From Dyadobacter sp. CY261 (lineage in GTDB: Bacteria; Bacteroidota; Bacteroidia; Cytophagales; Spirosomataceae), in NCBI RefSeq assembly GCF_021440085.1, contig NZ_JAKCPW010000002.1:186001-250000 (forward strand): a DNA stretch of 64,000 nucleotides, in the 5' to 3' direction. The position numbers were made by a program, and so were the translations under genes. The notes below the pieces were generated by a model. That model made no database searches. It was given only the letters and a program-made list of their open reading frames with translations, and was not told where the DNA came from. Below are positions 26,783 through 36,201 of the stretch, in pieces. The first letter of the stretch is position 1. Every line of letters starts with the position of its first letter.

Positions 26783-28312
26783 ATGACTGAACAAATTCTT
26801 ATTTTAGATTTTGGCTCACAGTACACCCAGTTAATTGCACGCAGAGTCCGCGAACTGAATGTTTATTGTGAAATCCACCCATACAATAACTTCCCCGATC
26901 TCACTCCCAACGTCAAAGGCGTAATTCTTTCAGGAAGCCCCTGTTCGGTAAGGGATGAGGATTCTCCCCGGATCGATTTCAATAAGTTTCGCAAAACAAT
27001 ACCCCTGCTGGGCGTATGCTACGGCGCGCAACTGCTCGCGCAGGAGCTTGGCGGCGATGTGAAGCCCTCACAGCACCGTGAATATGGCCGCGCAAGGCTG
27101 GAAATCGATGATTCCGATTCTTCATTGTTGGCTGGCTTGTCGGAATCTTCGCAGGTTTGGATGTCACATGGCGACACGATCGTCCGCGCACCGCAGAATT
27201 TCCACGTGATCGCTTCTACGGAATCGGTGAAAGTCGCTGCATTCAAAGTGGAGGATGAATTGACCTACGGTATTCAGTTCCATCCCGAAGTGACGCACAC
27301 AACCGAAGGCAAGAAGTTGCTGCATAATTTTGTAGTGAATATTTGCGGTTGCAAGCAAGACTGGACTTCCGAATCATTTGTAGAACATACCATTGAACAG
27401 CTTCGCAAGAAACTGGGGAACGATAAGGTCGTAATGGCATTGTCGGGCGGTGTGGATTCAACAGTTGCTGCTACTTTGGTCCACCACGCCATTGGCCAGA
27501 ACCTGTATTGTATTTTCGTTGACAACGGACTCCTACGCAAGGATGAGTACGAGCAAGTCCTGCATTCCTATGAAGATATGGGCTTGAATATCAAAGGTGT
27601 GGATTCTAAATCGCACTTTTATGAATCATTATCGGGACTGACTGACCCCGAGGCGAAACGCAAGGCTATCGGAAAGTCGTTCATCGATATTTTTGATCAG
27701 GAAGCACATCTGATCGAGGAAGTGAAGTGGCTTGGACAAGGCACTATCTACCCTGATGTGATCGAATCGGTTTCGGTGAAAGGTCCGTCGGCGACGATCA
27801 AATCACACCACAACGTGGGTGGTTTGCCCGATTTTATGAAATTGCAAATCGTGGAGCCGCTGAACACATTGTTCAAAGACGAGGTTAGAGCCGTAGGACG
27901 TACATTGGGGATCGACGAAAAAATCCTTGGCCGTCACCCATTCCCGGGACCCGGTCTTGCGATCCGTATCCTTGGTGACATTACACCTGAAAAAGTCGCG
28001 ATTTTGCAGGAAGTGGATGCCATATTTATTGGCGGGCTGCGCAAATGGGATTTGTATAAAGACGTTTGGCAAGCTGGCGCGATGCTCTTGCCTGTGCAAA
28101 GCGTAGGTGTAATGGGCGATGAGCGCACCTACGAGCGCGTGGTCGCTCTCCGCGCGGTAACGTCAGTAGACGGTATGACTGCTGACTGGGCTCATTTGCC
28201 GTACGATTTCCTTGCGGAAGTTTCGAATGACATTATTAATAAAGTGAAAGGGGTGAACAGGGTCGTTTACGACATTTCCTCCAAGCCGCCTGCTACGATT
28301 GAATGGGAATAA
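26783..28312 (+). CDS. guaA: GMP synthase (glutamine-hydrolysing)
   Basis: Converts XMP to GMP using ATP and glutamine. The 509-residue protein has the class I amidotransferase domain first: [18 protein letters not shown], the nucleophile in [11 protein letters not shown] (about residue 79) and the His-Glu pair in QFHPEVTHT. The PP-loop pyrophosphatase domain starts with [16 protein letters not shown] near 220, and the dimerisation domain includes [16 protein letters not shown]. The end [19 protein letters not shown] is canonical. Monocistronic, closed by a strong hairpin. Confidence 0.98.
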   Translation: MTEQILILDFGSQYTQLIARRVRELNVYCEIHPYNNFPDLTPNVKGVILSGSPCSVRDEDSPRIDFNKFRKTIPLLGVCYGAQLLAQELGGDVKPSQHREYGRARLEIDDSDSSLLAGLSESSQVWMSHGDTIVRAPQNFHVIASTESVKVAAFKVEDELTYGIQFHPEVTHTTEGKKLLHNFVVNICGCKQDWTSESFVEHTIEQLRKKLGNDKVVMALSGGVDSTVAATLVHHAIGQNLYCIFVDNGLLRKDEYEQVLHSYEDMGLNIKGVDSKSHFYESLSGLTDPEAKRKAIGKSFIDIFDQEAHLIEEVKWLGQGTIYPDVIESVSVKGPSATIKSHHNVGGLPDFMKLQIVEPLNTLFKDEVRAVGRTLGIDEKILGRHPFPGPGLAIRILGDITPEKVAILQEVDAIFIGGLRKWDLYKDVWQAGAMLLPVQSVGVMGDERTYERVVALRAVTSVDGMTADWAHLPYDFLAEVSNDIINKVKGVNRVVYDISSKPPATIEWE

Positions 28313-28349
28313 AATGAAAAAGGCGGATATTAAATCCGCCTTTTTCATT
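28313..28349. terminator. Strong terminator after guaA
   Basis: A perfect 16-bp stem starting at the base after the stop codon: 5' arm 28313-28328, 5-nt loop, 3' arm 28334-28349 with a T5 run inside the arm. The symmetrical A and T tracts allow it to work also for the convergent DUF1328 gene. Confidence 0.9.
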
Positions 28350-28369
28350 AGTTATATCTCCGAATGCCG

Positions 28370-28534
28370 TCAGGATCGCCCGACACCACGGCTCAATAGG
28401 CTCAATACGAAAAGAACGAGGAATACGAAGAAAAGAATTTTAGCAATTCCGGCTGCACCTGCGGCTATTCCGCCGAATCCAAGGATACCGGCAATGATAG
28501 CAATAACGAGAAAAATTACGGTCCATCTTAGCAT
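28370..28534 (-). CDS. DUF1328 (YtjA-type) small membrane protein
   Basis: A 54-residue protein starting [19 protein letters not shown] with two transmembrane helices separated by [14 protein letters not shown], then VLSLLSRG. This is the whole DUF1328 family pattern. The start ATG 28534 is fixed by the family; the longer frame upstream is not conserved. Such proteins are stress-induced in several bacteria, but their function is unknown. Confidence 0.9.
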   Translation of the reverse strand: MLRWTVIFLVIAIIAGILGFGGIAAGAAGIAKILFFVFLVLFVLSLLSRGVGRS

Positions 28535-28790
28535 GATTGACAAGTATTTAGGTTTTCGAATATTGATTTCTGATTCAATAATTACCAACTCTGTGCCAGC
28601 GGCGAATTTGCTCCAAATAGCGGCCTGATTGCTGGAATCGATTAAAAATGAGGTTTTTTGTGGAGAATGATGCACAGTTCCAAGTGTTGAAATGATGTTT
28701 TCTGAATTTCTGCCGCCGTGAAATCGTTAATTAGTTTCCGGGCACCCGCCAATTATGTTATTTTATTTTAACCAAATTACCCGATTACGA

Positions 28791-30647
28791 ATGAAGTTTA
28801 AATTTTCTGTGCTGTTGCTGGTCACGCTGGCGTTCCGGGTTTCAGCACAAAGTGACCGTTGGCAGCAGCGCGCGAAGTATCAGATGGAGATTGATTTTGA
28901 TGCGGTCAAACACCAGTATAAAGGATCCCAAAAGCTGGTTTATATCAACAATTCCCCCGATACGCTTCAAAAGGTATTTTATCACTTATATCTCAATGCA
29001 TTTCAGCCGGGAAGCCAGATGGACGTGCGCTCGCGTTCTATCAGCGATCCGGACAGCCGTGTAAAGGACCTAATTTCGAAATTGTCGCCGACTGAAATCG
29101 GTTATGAAAAGGTGCTTTCCCTTAAACAGAACGGCAAAGTGCTGAAATATGAAGTCGTAGGGACGATCCTCGAAGTGACCTTGAACGAGAAAATCCTTCC
29201 CAAATCGCAGCATACATTTGAAATGGAGTTCGAAGGACAGGTTCCGTTGCAAATCCGCCGCACCGGTCGGAACAACAGCGAGGGCATCGACTATTCGATG
29301 GCGCAATGGTATCCCAAAATGTGCGAATACGACTACGAAGGCTGGCATTCTAATCCTTATATTGGTCGCGAGTTCTATGGAATCTGGGGTGATTTTGACG
29401 TGAAGATTACGATGGATGCGGCTTATACCATTGCGGGGACAGGTTATCTGCAAAACCCTGATAAAATAGGTCATGGCTATTCTACTAAAAACATTACCCA
29501 CAAACCCGGCGATCGCATTACATGGCATTTTGTTGCACCCGAAGTTCACGACTTCATGTGGGCCGCCGACCGCGATTATAAGCACGACATTGTAAAAGTG
29601 GATGATAACTTAGACCTGCATTTCTTTTACCAGACCGACACACTGGCTAATTCATGGAGGGAGATGGAGCCGCTCGCAGTGCGTTCTTTCAAGATTATGA
29701 ACGAGCAGTTCGGGCGCTATCCTTACAAACAATATTCGGTAATACAAGGTGGGGACGGCGGAATGGAATATCCGATGGCGACGCTGATCACTGGCCGCCT
29801 CGGCCTGCACGCGTTGACGAGCGTCACTGTTCACGAGTCTATTCACAGTTGGTTCCAGGGTGTTTTGGCAACAAACGAATCCAAATATTCCTGGATGGAT
29901 GAAGGGTTTACTACTTATGCGCAGAACATCGTAATGGCCGAGTTGTTCCCGTCCAAAGGCGATCCTCAGCGTGCTGCGACGACCAGCTACGTAAGCTTGG
30001 TCAAATCGGGCCTGGAAGAGCCGCTGACAACCCACGCCGACCATTATAATACCAATCGCGCTTACAGCATTGCCAGTTATTCCAAAGGCGCTGTTTTTTT
30101 GAATCAGTTGAACTACATTATGGGCAAGGAAACATTCCGGCGTGGTATGAAGCGGTATTTCAATGAATGGAAATTCAAACATCCCAACCCGACGGACCTG
30201 AAGCGCATTATGGAAAAGGAATCGGGATTGGAACTGGATTGGTTCTGGGAGAATTTTGCAGGAACAACCAAAACGATCGATTACAGTATCCGTGAAGTGG
30301 TGGCTAATGCAAGCAAGACCGATGTGGTGCTCGAAAGGATCGGACAGATACCGATGCCCCTGGATGTGGTGGTAAGTTATAAAGATGGTACACAGGAGAG
30401 TTTTTATATTCCGCTTGAAATCATGCGCGGTGAAAAGGATGAGAAGCTATATTCCAAAACCACACAAATGGTTGACTGGGGCTGGACCTATCCCGAGTAT
30501 TCGTTCACGATTGATCGTAACATTTCGGACATTCATGCGATCGTCATTGACCCTAGCCAGCGCATGGCGGACATCGATCCAGATAACAACGTCTGGCCAT
30601 CCGTGCTAAAAACAACACCGCGCTTCAAAGCCAACAAAGCGAAATGA
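28791..30647 (+). CDS. M1-family metallopeptidase
   Basis: An exported zinc aminopeptidase-like enzyme of 618 residues. ATG 28791 begins the signal peptide MKFKFSVLLLVTLAFRVSAQ. The gluzincin site is intact: HESIH at 348-352 and the third ligand Glu371 in WMDEGFTTYA. The exopeptidase motif GxMEN is GGMEYP, typical of this Bacteroidota subgroup, so strict aminopeptidase activity is uncertain. Its stop codon directly abuts the stop of the convergent DUF5686 gene with no intergenic base. Confidence 0.93.
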   Translation: MKFKFSVLLLVTLAFRVSAQSDRWQQRAKYQMEIDFDAVKHQYKGSQKLVYINNSPDTLQKVFYHLYLNAFQPGSQMDVRSRSISDPDSRVKDLISKLSPTEIGYEKVLSLKQNGKVLKYEVVGTILEVTLNEKILPKSQHTFEMEFEGQVPLQIRRTGRNNSEGIDYSMAQWYPKMCEYDYEGWHSNPYIGREFYGIWGDFDVKITMDAAYTIAGTGYLQNPDKIGHGYSTKNITHKPGDRITWHFVAPEVHDFMWAADRDYKHDIVKVDDNLDLHFFYQTDTLANSWREMEPLAVRSFKIMNEQFGRYPYKQYSVIQGGDGGMEYPMATLITGRLGLHALTSVTVHESIHSWFQGVLATNESKYSWMDEGFTTYAQNIVMAELFPSKGDPQRAATTSYVSLVKSGLEEPLTTHADHYNTNRAYSIASYSKGAVFLNQLNYIMGKETFRRGMKRYFNEWKFKHPNPTDLKRIMEKESGLELDWFWENFAGTTKTIDYSIREVVANASKTDVVLERIGQIPMPLDVVVSYKDGTQESFYIPLEIMRGEKDEKLYSKTTQMVDWGWTYPEYSFTIDRNISDIHAIVIDPSQRMADIDPDNNVWPSVLKTTPRFKANKAK

Positions 30648-33212
30648 TTACCGTCCGAACCGAAAGGAGGCACCGATGCGCCATCCCATCCCATCGAAAT
30701 GGGAGCCATGGAATTGCGCAACGGCCTCCAAGCGGACGATCCGCATGATGTTGTCAATCCCATAAACCACTTCTGAATAGTTTCGGATCGTTGGCACCCG
30801 CAGATAATGCAGTTGGAGTGTTTCGGAAAGTCCGGTTACACGAAGAGACTGGATGCGTGTGAGCGCGAAATGCTGCATGGTCCATGTAAGGTGCGCCTGA
30901 AAAAACCATTGCGACGTGCTGTACCGGTAATAGGGCAGCATCCGGAACTGGTCGGGCGGGTAGACGTACTGAAAGAAGAATTCGTTACCCATGAAGTGCT
31001 GGTAATCGGGGAAGTACATTTTTTTAGTACTTAAAAAGCCGCCCCCGTTGACCAGATATTCCAGATTGCTGCGAGGCCCCAGGCTCAAATCCTGCCGTAT
31101 CGTGCCTTGCAGCGACGAATAATCCACATCGCCTGCAAATCCCAATCCACTTTTATAATTTATACTAAAAGAAGGCCCTCTGCTTCTCAAATAGCGTTTT
31201 TCGCCATTGCGGATGAGGTATCTTCTCCATGGTCGCAATGTAGCCGTCAGGTCGAGCAGCCATGCGTTGTGATCTTCAAAACCAGTGTTGGAAAGTTCAC
31301 GGTTAGAAGGCCGGTTAGGCGTGAACCCGAACTGGCTCCAAAAAATGATTGGCCGGGCACTTTCCTGATTGAAAAGCTCTTTGCGACGCTCGAAATCCAA
31401 GCTCGCATTCAAGCTCAGAATGTCGCCAATGTTCCGGAGCGTGTATTGAATATGACCATATTGTTTTTGATAGACCTTCATGAGACTACGGTCGAAAAAG
31501 CGAGCGGCTATGCTGTTAGGCAATGGCGGAATCGGTTCGCGGTTGTTGAACTGAGAAGCCATTTCCCCGCCGGATAGCGAGAGGTTCCAGCGGTTATTGC
31601 CGACGTTCGTTTCCAGATTTCCGTAAAGCTTTTTACGCCCAAACGAGTAACGCACCAGCGGCCGGAGACTAAAATACGACGATTTTTTCCATCGCTTCTG
31701 CCATTCTGTGATGAAATTTATGGCATTCCCTTCGACCGAATTATAGCTAATGGACAGCAAAGGACTTTTGAAATAAAAAGAATTACGCTTGCCCAATGCA
31801 TAGGTATTTCCGATTAACAGGTGAATGGGTTTGAAGTGGGTTGAATCGGGCTTGGTTTTGACCCGGATCGAATCCTTGACTACCTTAATGCTATCCTGTG
31901 TAACATAGCTTGAAACCTCGGATTTGGTCAAGGGAATCGGTCTTAGCACCTGCCAGTAGGTAGTGTCGCGCTTGTTGGCCATGGAATCGATCACGATGGA
32001 ATCCTGCCGAACAAGCCGGTCGTTGCCGAGCTGTTCTTTCTGCTCTTTTTTCTGCTCGCGCTCGTATTGTTTGGTGAGTTTCCTGAAATTTTTGGTGGAA
32101 AATTCTTTCTGCGCCTGGATCAGATTTTCAAGGTCTTTGCCACCTTTGACTTTCGCCGTTTCCTCTTTCTTATGGTCGGCGATCACAATATCTTCCCGCA
32201 GGCTGGGATCGACGTCGAGCTTTTCATAGGAAAGCGAAACGAGGTAGCGGAATTCGCCTGCAAAGCCCAGATAGCTGCCATTCAGCCGGAACTGCTGGTT
32301 CACCGGAATCCAGACGCCCTGCACCGGGCTGAAAATCTGTTTCGCCGAAATGTTTAAACCGCTGGTAGTAGTTTGCAAATCGTAGCTATGAATCGCCCAA
32401 CGGTCTTCCAGGATAAACAAACTTCCCCTGAAAACCCCTTCGCCGTAAGCTTTTGGAATAACTTTTATTTTATTGACTATCTGGCCCCTTTCTTCAAAAT
32501 AGCCCTCATATTCAAATTTGTAATAGGCAAACGATTTGGGTGACAGGGGCGAAATAGTGCCCGCAATCTCGGGGCTGTATAAACTAGCCAGTATGTATTC
32601 ATTCGGAGAAGGAATGCTGTTATCGAGGCTGTTGCGGGTAGAGATAATGCGCTGGCTATAATTGTTCGGACGGCGGTATTTGATTTCCGCTACGCTTTCG
32701 TTAAGAATAGCTTTGCCTTGCTGCACACCTTCTTTTTTCAGCCGTTTTTGTAATAGAAAGGGAATTTTGGTCGCTACGCCAGTGCTTCGTGAGTATACTT
32801 TCGCCGTGTAGCCACGCACCTGCAACTGGTGAAAACGCGCTTTTGCAATCGCCCGGCGCATAATGCTGTAAGCGGGATCTTCCTTTGCCTTCCCAATAGT
32901 GGCTTCCTGCAAGCTGAGGGCCTGTTCTTCCATCGTCACGTTCAGTTCGGTAAAATCATTACCGACTGCTATCGTTTTGGAAATACTTTTGAAACCCAGG
33001 TACTGGAAGATAATCTCGTAATTGCCGGGCGCGAGACCGAATTCATATTCGCCTTCTTCATTGGCCATTGTACCATTGCTTGTGCCCTTCACAGTAATGC
33101 CCGCATAGGGAAGTGCTTCGCCATTTTTTGTGGTAATGCGTCCCCGTAACCCCCCGGCCTGGGAGAGCTGCTGCATAGCCAGAAAGACGAGCATAAATGC
33201 TAGAAAACGCAT
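30648..33212 (-). CDS. DUF5686 protein with carboxypeptidase-regulatory-like domain
   Basis: An 854-residue outer membrane protein. ATG 33212 opens a signal peptide (MRFLAFMLVFLAMQQLSQAG); upstream in-frame codons would precede it. A CarboxypepD_reg-like domain covers about residues 22-105 (GRITTKNGEALPYAGITVKG), followed by a DUF5686 region with a long charged coil near 390-440 and a predicted C-terminal barrel ending in FRFGR. Family function is unknown; members are common in Bacteroidota and have been linked to surface or T9SS-related processes only by context. Confidence 0.88.
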   Translation of the reverse strand: MRFLAFMLVFLAMQQLSQAGGLRGRITTKNGEALPYAGITVKGTSNGTMANEEGEYEFGLAPGNYEIIFQYLGFKSISKTIAVGNDFTELNVTMEEQALSLQEATIGKAKEDPAYSIMRRAIAKARFHQLQVRGYTAKVYSRSTGVATKIPFLLQKRLKKEGVQQGKAILNESVAEIKYRRPNNYSQRIISTRNSLDNSIPSPNEYILASLYSPEIAGTISPLSPKSFAYYKFEYEGYFEERGQIVNKIKVIPKAYGEGVFRGSLFILEDRWAIHSYDLQTTTSGLNISAKQIFSPVQGVWIPVNQQFRLNGSYLGFAGEFRYLVSLSYEKLDVDPSLREDIVIADHKKEETAKVKGGKDLENLIQAQKEFSTKNFRKLTKQYEREQKKEQKEQLGNDRLVRQDSIVIDSMANKRDTTYWQVLRPIPLTKSEVSSYVTQDSIKVVKDSIRVKTKPDSTHFKPIHLLIGNTYALGKRNSFYFKSPLLSISYNSVEGNAINFITEWQKRWKKSSYFSLRPLVRYSFGRKKLYGNLETNVGNNRWNLSLSGGEMASQFNNREPIPPLPNSIAARFFDRSLMKVYQKQYGHIQYTLRNIGDILSLNASLDFERRKELFNQESARPIIFWSQFGFTPNRPSNRELSNTGFEDHNAWLLDLTATLRPWRRYLIRNGEKRYLRSRGPSFSINYKSGLGFAGDVDYSSLQGTIRQDLSLGPRSNLEYLVNGGGFLSTKKMYFPDYQHFMGNEFFFQYVYPPDQFRMLPYYRYSTSQWFFQAHLTWTMQHFALTRIQSLRVTGLSETLQLHYLRVPTIRNYSEVVYGIDNIMRIVRLEAVAQFHGSHFDGMGWRIGASFRFGR

Positions 33213-33355
33213 GTAGTCGGGTATAAAGTGCTGATAGCGGTAACTGGAGGCGTGGTATTTTGTGCAACAAATTATCGCAATTAGCACAAATTACATGACA
33301 TTCCAGACCCCGCTATTGACTTTACATATAGAACCGTACCAGTGATGCGGCGCGC

Positions 33356-33395
33356 TAAAAAAAAGCGGCACGCCGAACGTTCGACATGCCGCTTT
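33356..33395 (-). terminator. Terminator of the DsbA-family gene
   Basis: AAAGCGGCA (33362-33370) pairs with TGCCGCTTT (33387-33395) and encloses the palindrome CGAACGTTCG. Read on the minus strand the hairpin is followed by a run of eight T. It lies 19 bp after the stop of the gene at 33414. Confidence 0.85.
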
Positions 33396-33413
33396 CGAAG
33401 GAGGATTACGCTA

Positions 33414-34121
33414 TTAATCGCATTCCCCGTCAATGGTGCAGTTTGCGCCATCGGCCAGGTTCACGAGTGGTTTCGGATTGGCCTTTTCCCACTCGCCAAA
33501 TGATTGCTGCAATGCACCGAGGAATGTTTCGGTGTGTTGTGCTCCGGAAACCGCATATTTGCGATCGAGTACAAAGAACGGAACGCCGCGGGCTCCTACT
33601 TGCTGCGCTTCGTAAATGTCCTTACGAACATCCTCGCTGAAACGAGTGCCTTCCAAAATCGCCTTCAATTCAGCACCATCCAGCCCGATCGCCGTTCCCA
33701 GCTCGATCAACGTGTCGTGATCGGCCGTATTTCTTCCATCCGTAAAATAAGCTTTGAACAACTGCTCCTCCGCCGCGTCGCCGAGTCCCTTCGTTTTGGC
33801 AAACTGCAAAAAACGGTGCGCATCGAACGAATTGGCCAGTACAGCTTTGTCCATATTATATTCCAATCCGGCTTCGGCAGCCATATTGGTCACATGATCA
33901 TTCATTTGCTGTGCATAGTCCGGTGTCCAGCCTTTGGTTTCGGCCAGATATTCGTTAATGCTTTTTCCCGGCTCCGTTTTCATCTGCGGGTTCAGCTGAA
34001 AGCTTTTCCACTCCACCTGAATCTGATCCCGCTGTGGAAACTCCGCCAATGCACTCTCAAACCGCCTCTTGCCGATATAGCAAAACGGGCACATTACATC
34101 ACTCCATATTTCGACTTTCAT
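33414..34121 (-). CDS. DsbA-family oxidoreductase, FrnE type
   Basis: A 235-residue cytoplasmic thioredoxin-fold protein. ATG 34121 gives MKVEIWSDVMCPFCYIGKRR, the standard FrnE start, with the redox motif Cys11-Pro-Phe-Cys14. The inserted helical domain and the cis-proline region GARGVPFFVLDRKYAVSGAQ are present. A longer in-frame start at 34160 is not supported by the family. The C-terminus ends in an unusual Cys-rich tail, CTIDGECD. FrnE proteins act as disulfide isomerases or oxidoreductases in oxidative stress; the specific partner is unknown. Confidence 0.92.
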   Translation of the reverse strand: MKVEIWSDVMCPFCYIGKRRFESALAEFPQRDQIQVEWKSFQLNPQMKTEPGKSINEYLAETKGWTPDYAQQMNDHVTNMAAEAGLEYNMDKAVLANSFDAHRFLQFAKTKGLGDAAEEQLFKAYFTDGRNTADHDTLIELGTAIGLDGAELKAILEGTRFSEDVRKDIYEAQQVGARGVPFFVLDRKYAVSGAQHTETFLGALQQSFGEWEKANPKPLVNLADGANCTIDGECD

Positions 34122-34163
34122 GATATCGTATTTCTCTATTGTTTCATTTGAGAGAGCCATTTG

Positions 34164-34280
34164 TTGTCAGGTGTTGTCGTTTTAGTCAACTGTTTTCAGG
34201 GACTTTAATTTGTTGCCCGAAAGTCCTAACAATACTTGATTACACCTGATCACTCTTGATAATCCCTGACTATTCACCTT
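34164..34280 (-). repeat. Long inverted array of 10-bp spaced TGAY units
   Basis: Right part: CTAAC, TTGAT, CTGAT, TTGAT and CTGAC begin at 34226, 34236, 34246, 34256 and 34266, exactly 10 bp apart. Left part carries the mirrored units near 34166, 34176, 34185 and 34195. The centre has GGACTTT (34200-34206) pairing with AAAGTCC (34220-34226). The whole could fold as an imperfect hairpin of over 100 nt. It begins about 11 bp 3' of the nitroreductase stop codon and fills most of the gap to the next gene. Confidence 0.65.
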
Positions 34281-34290
34281 ATCAAAAAGG

Positions 34291-34926
34291 TCAAATGGAT
34301 ATAAAAAGTTCGTCATGTGCCCGCCGCACTTTCTTCGCATTTACCAGCGGATCTTTTTCATGATCACGATAACCCAATGCCAGGATCACCACACTTCGAA
34401 GCCCCTTCTCGCGAAGCCCCAGGATTTCATCCAGTTTAGCAGCATCAAAACCTTCCATCGGTGTAGCATCTACCTCTTCCGTGGCGGCCGCTACCAGTCC
34501 GTGGCCAAGCGCAATATATGCCTGCCGTGCAGCCCAATCGAAATTGACATCCTCGCTACGGCTGAGGATACCGCCATTAATGCTGCTGTGGTAGGCGGCC
34601 AGCGATTCGAGGCTTACGTTCCGTGTGGTAGCGACAAGTTTGATAAAGTCGTCCACATGCTTCGAAGTCAGCTTTTCCCAAGCTGCAAAAATCAGCAAAT
34701 GTGAAGCGTCGGGTATTTGAAGCTGCCTGCTTGCAGCCTCCTGGTATATCTTGTCTTTGAGTACTTTATCTTCTACTATGACAATATTATAAGGCTGCAA
34801 GCCTACTGAGGAAGGCGAGAGCTTGATGGCTTCGAGGATATTGTCCAGCTTTTCCTGGGGAATCGTCTGGCCGTTCATGCGTTTGGTGGCATATCGCCAG
34901 TTCAATTTTTCTATTAACTCGCTCAT
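34291..34926 (-). CDS. NAD(P)H-dependent oxidoreductase of the nitroreductase family
   Basis: A 211-residue FMN flavoprotein resembling NfsB/FRase I: NWRYATKRMNGQTIPQEKLD, LSPSSVGLQPYNIVIVED for FMN binding and AATEEVDATPMEGFDAAKLDEI near 150, with C-terminal VILALGYRDHEKDP. It reduces nitroaromatics, quinones or similar electrophiles using NAD(P)H. It is divergently arranged with an HxlR regulator, 103 bp apart, the usual layout for electrophile-responsive control; regulation by that protein is therefore likely (inference). Confidence 0.93.
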   Translation of the reverse strand: MSELIEKLNWRYATKRMNGQTIPQEKLDNILEAIKLSPSSVGLQPYNIVIVEDKVLKDKIYQEAASRQLQIPDASHLLIFAAWEKLTSKHVDDFIKLVATTRNVSLESLAAYHSSINGGILSRSEDVNFDWAARQAYIALGHGLVAAATEEVDATPMEGFDAAKLDEILGLREKGLRSVVILALGYRDHEKDPLVNAKKVRRAHDELFISI

Positions 34927-34934
34927 TTTTATCT

Positions 34935-35007
34935 AAGTTTGGTGCGCCAATGATTAACCGGCATACAAACTTAAATAAATTTACTATACATTTGTAAGTA
35001 GTATACA
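34935..35007. promoter_or_regulatory. Shared regulatory region of the nitroreductase and HxlR genes
   Basis: The divergent 103-bp gap contains TAAGTTTG (34935-34942) and its exact complement CAAACTTA (34967-34974), which on the minus strand also reads as a TAnnTTTG -7 box for the nitroreductase. TACATTTG (34987-34994) is a -7 box for the HxlR gene, and TATACA occurs twice in direct orientation (34985 and 35002). These overlapping elements are plausible HxlR operators. Confidence 0.5.
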
Positions 35008-35029
35008 AAAGGATAGTGAAAAATCGGCT

Positions 35030-35395
35030 ATGGAAAAGACAAAGGAATCGCACCTGCCCACTCTCGGCGAATGCACAAAAAGCATCCTCCCGGTACGCGA
35101 CGCATTGGAAGTATTAAGCGGCAAATGGAAGCTGCCCATTATCATATCCCTCATGTTTGGCAACAAACGCTTCTCGCAGATTGCGAAGGAAGTGCCCGGT
35201 ATTACCGACAAAATGCTCTCGAAAGAACTCCGCGAGCTGGAATCTAACGACCTGGTAAAACGGACAGTTTACGACTCGATCCCCGTGGTAGTGGAGTATT
35301 CACTGACCGAGTATGGGCATTCGTTGGAAGTTGTGATCAAGACGCTGCGGGATTGGGGCGTGGCGCATCGGAAGCGGATGATGGTGGCGGAATAG
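35030..35395 (+). CDS. HxlR-family winged-helix regulator
   Basis: A 121-residue dimeric winged-helix regulator of the HxlR group. Family pattern: CTKSILPVRDALEVLSGKWK, then MFGNKRFSQIAKEVPGITDKMLSKELRELES and the wing RTVYDSIPVVVEYSLTEYG. The single N-terminal Cys15 in LGECTKS is at the position used by electrophile- and oxidant-sensing members such as YodB and HypR (established for those; inferred here). It probably controls the divergent nitroreductase and perhaps itself. A fragment of a paralogue lies at 40521-40637. Confidence 0.93.
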   Translation: MEKTKESHLPTLGECTKSILPVRDALEVLSGKWKLPIIISLMFGNKRFSQIAKEVPGITDKMLSKELRELESNDLVKRTVYDSIPVVVEYSLTEYGHSLEVVIKTLRDWGVAHRKRMMVAE

Positions 35396-35408
35396 AAGTT
35401 GGCCTCGT

Positions 35409-36152
35409 TTATTCAATTTTAAGGAGCCGGTTTTTAGTTCTGACAGAACTTACGTTAACCGATGAATGCAGAATAGTTTGCTGAATGAAGTATTCGGAAT
35501 TGGCTCGCCGGGCAACAGATTTATTCTTCGTATCAGTATGAGAAAGCCTGTCCATCACGGATTTCGGAAAATGTAAAGCAAGAGTAGATCCGGTATCAAT
35601 ATGTAGCGTTACAGACGTGTCTCCAACCATTGCATTAATTTCAAAGCCATTTTGATAGGGAATCACTCCCTCATTAGCGGCATTCAGAGAATCTCTTGAA
35701 TAGGTAATCTCTCCGCGTGGAGAATCAATAGTCACGAGATAATCTCGGAAAAAGTCTCGTCCTACAATTCCGTAAATAAGCATTCTGCCGTTGCTGCGAT
35801 TGCCATTGTAATTTCTGGACAGAAGCTCAACATTTTGCTCTGCCAATCCAGCAACTCGGAGACTCGACACCGTGAAGACAGGTATAATCTTATATCTGCC
35901 GCTCCCGTCAAAGTTCTTCGTTGAGTCGGATGCGGTGAGTCCAAGCTCCTTTACAATGCGCTCGTCGATACGGCCTATTCCGGATGCTCCCGTATCCACC
36001 AAAAAGTTGAACGGGCCTTTTTCATTGACATAGGCTTCTATAAAGAGGTCATTATTAGCGATTTTGGCGGTTATTCGCCCTGACGTTTCTTGCGCATTGA
36101 CATGATGACTGACAACCAGTAGAATTGTCGCTTTGAGGAAGAGTTTGATCAT
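35409..36152 (-). CDS. Retropepsin-like aspartic protease, possibly shortened at the C-terminus
   Basis: An exported 247-residue protein (signal peptide ending VNAQ) with two retropepsin-like lobes. Each has an aspartate motif: LVDTGASGIG near residue 52 and HIDTGSTLAL near 184, so the single chain could form a complete pepsin-like site. Between them GIVGRDFFRDYLVTID is the conserved end of lobe one. The second lobe lacks the matching G-x-x-hydrophobic-x-x-F segment usual near the end: the protein stops about 60 residues after the second aspartate. It may be truncated. It is convergent with the HxlR gene, 13 bp apart. Confidence 0.78.
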   Translation of the reverse strand: MIKLFLKATILLVVSHHVNAQETSGRITAKIANNDLFIEAYVNEKGPFNFLVDTGASGIGRIDERIVKELGLTASDSTKNFDGSGRYKIIPVFTVSSLRVAGLAEQNVELLSRNYNGNRSNGRMLIYGIVGRDFFRDYLVTIDSPRGEITYSRDSLNAANEGVIPYQNGFEINAMVGDTSVTLHIDTGSTLALHFPKSVMDRLSHTDTKNKSVARRANSEYFIQQTILHSSVNVSSVRTKNRLLKIE

Positions 36153-36201
36153 CGAACTAAGTAGGTTTATTTTCCTCGAAAGTAATTGCTATATGCTCCC
36201 A

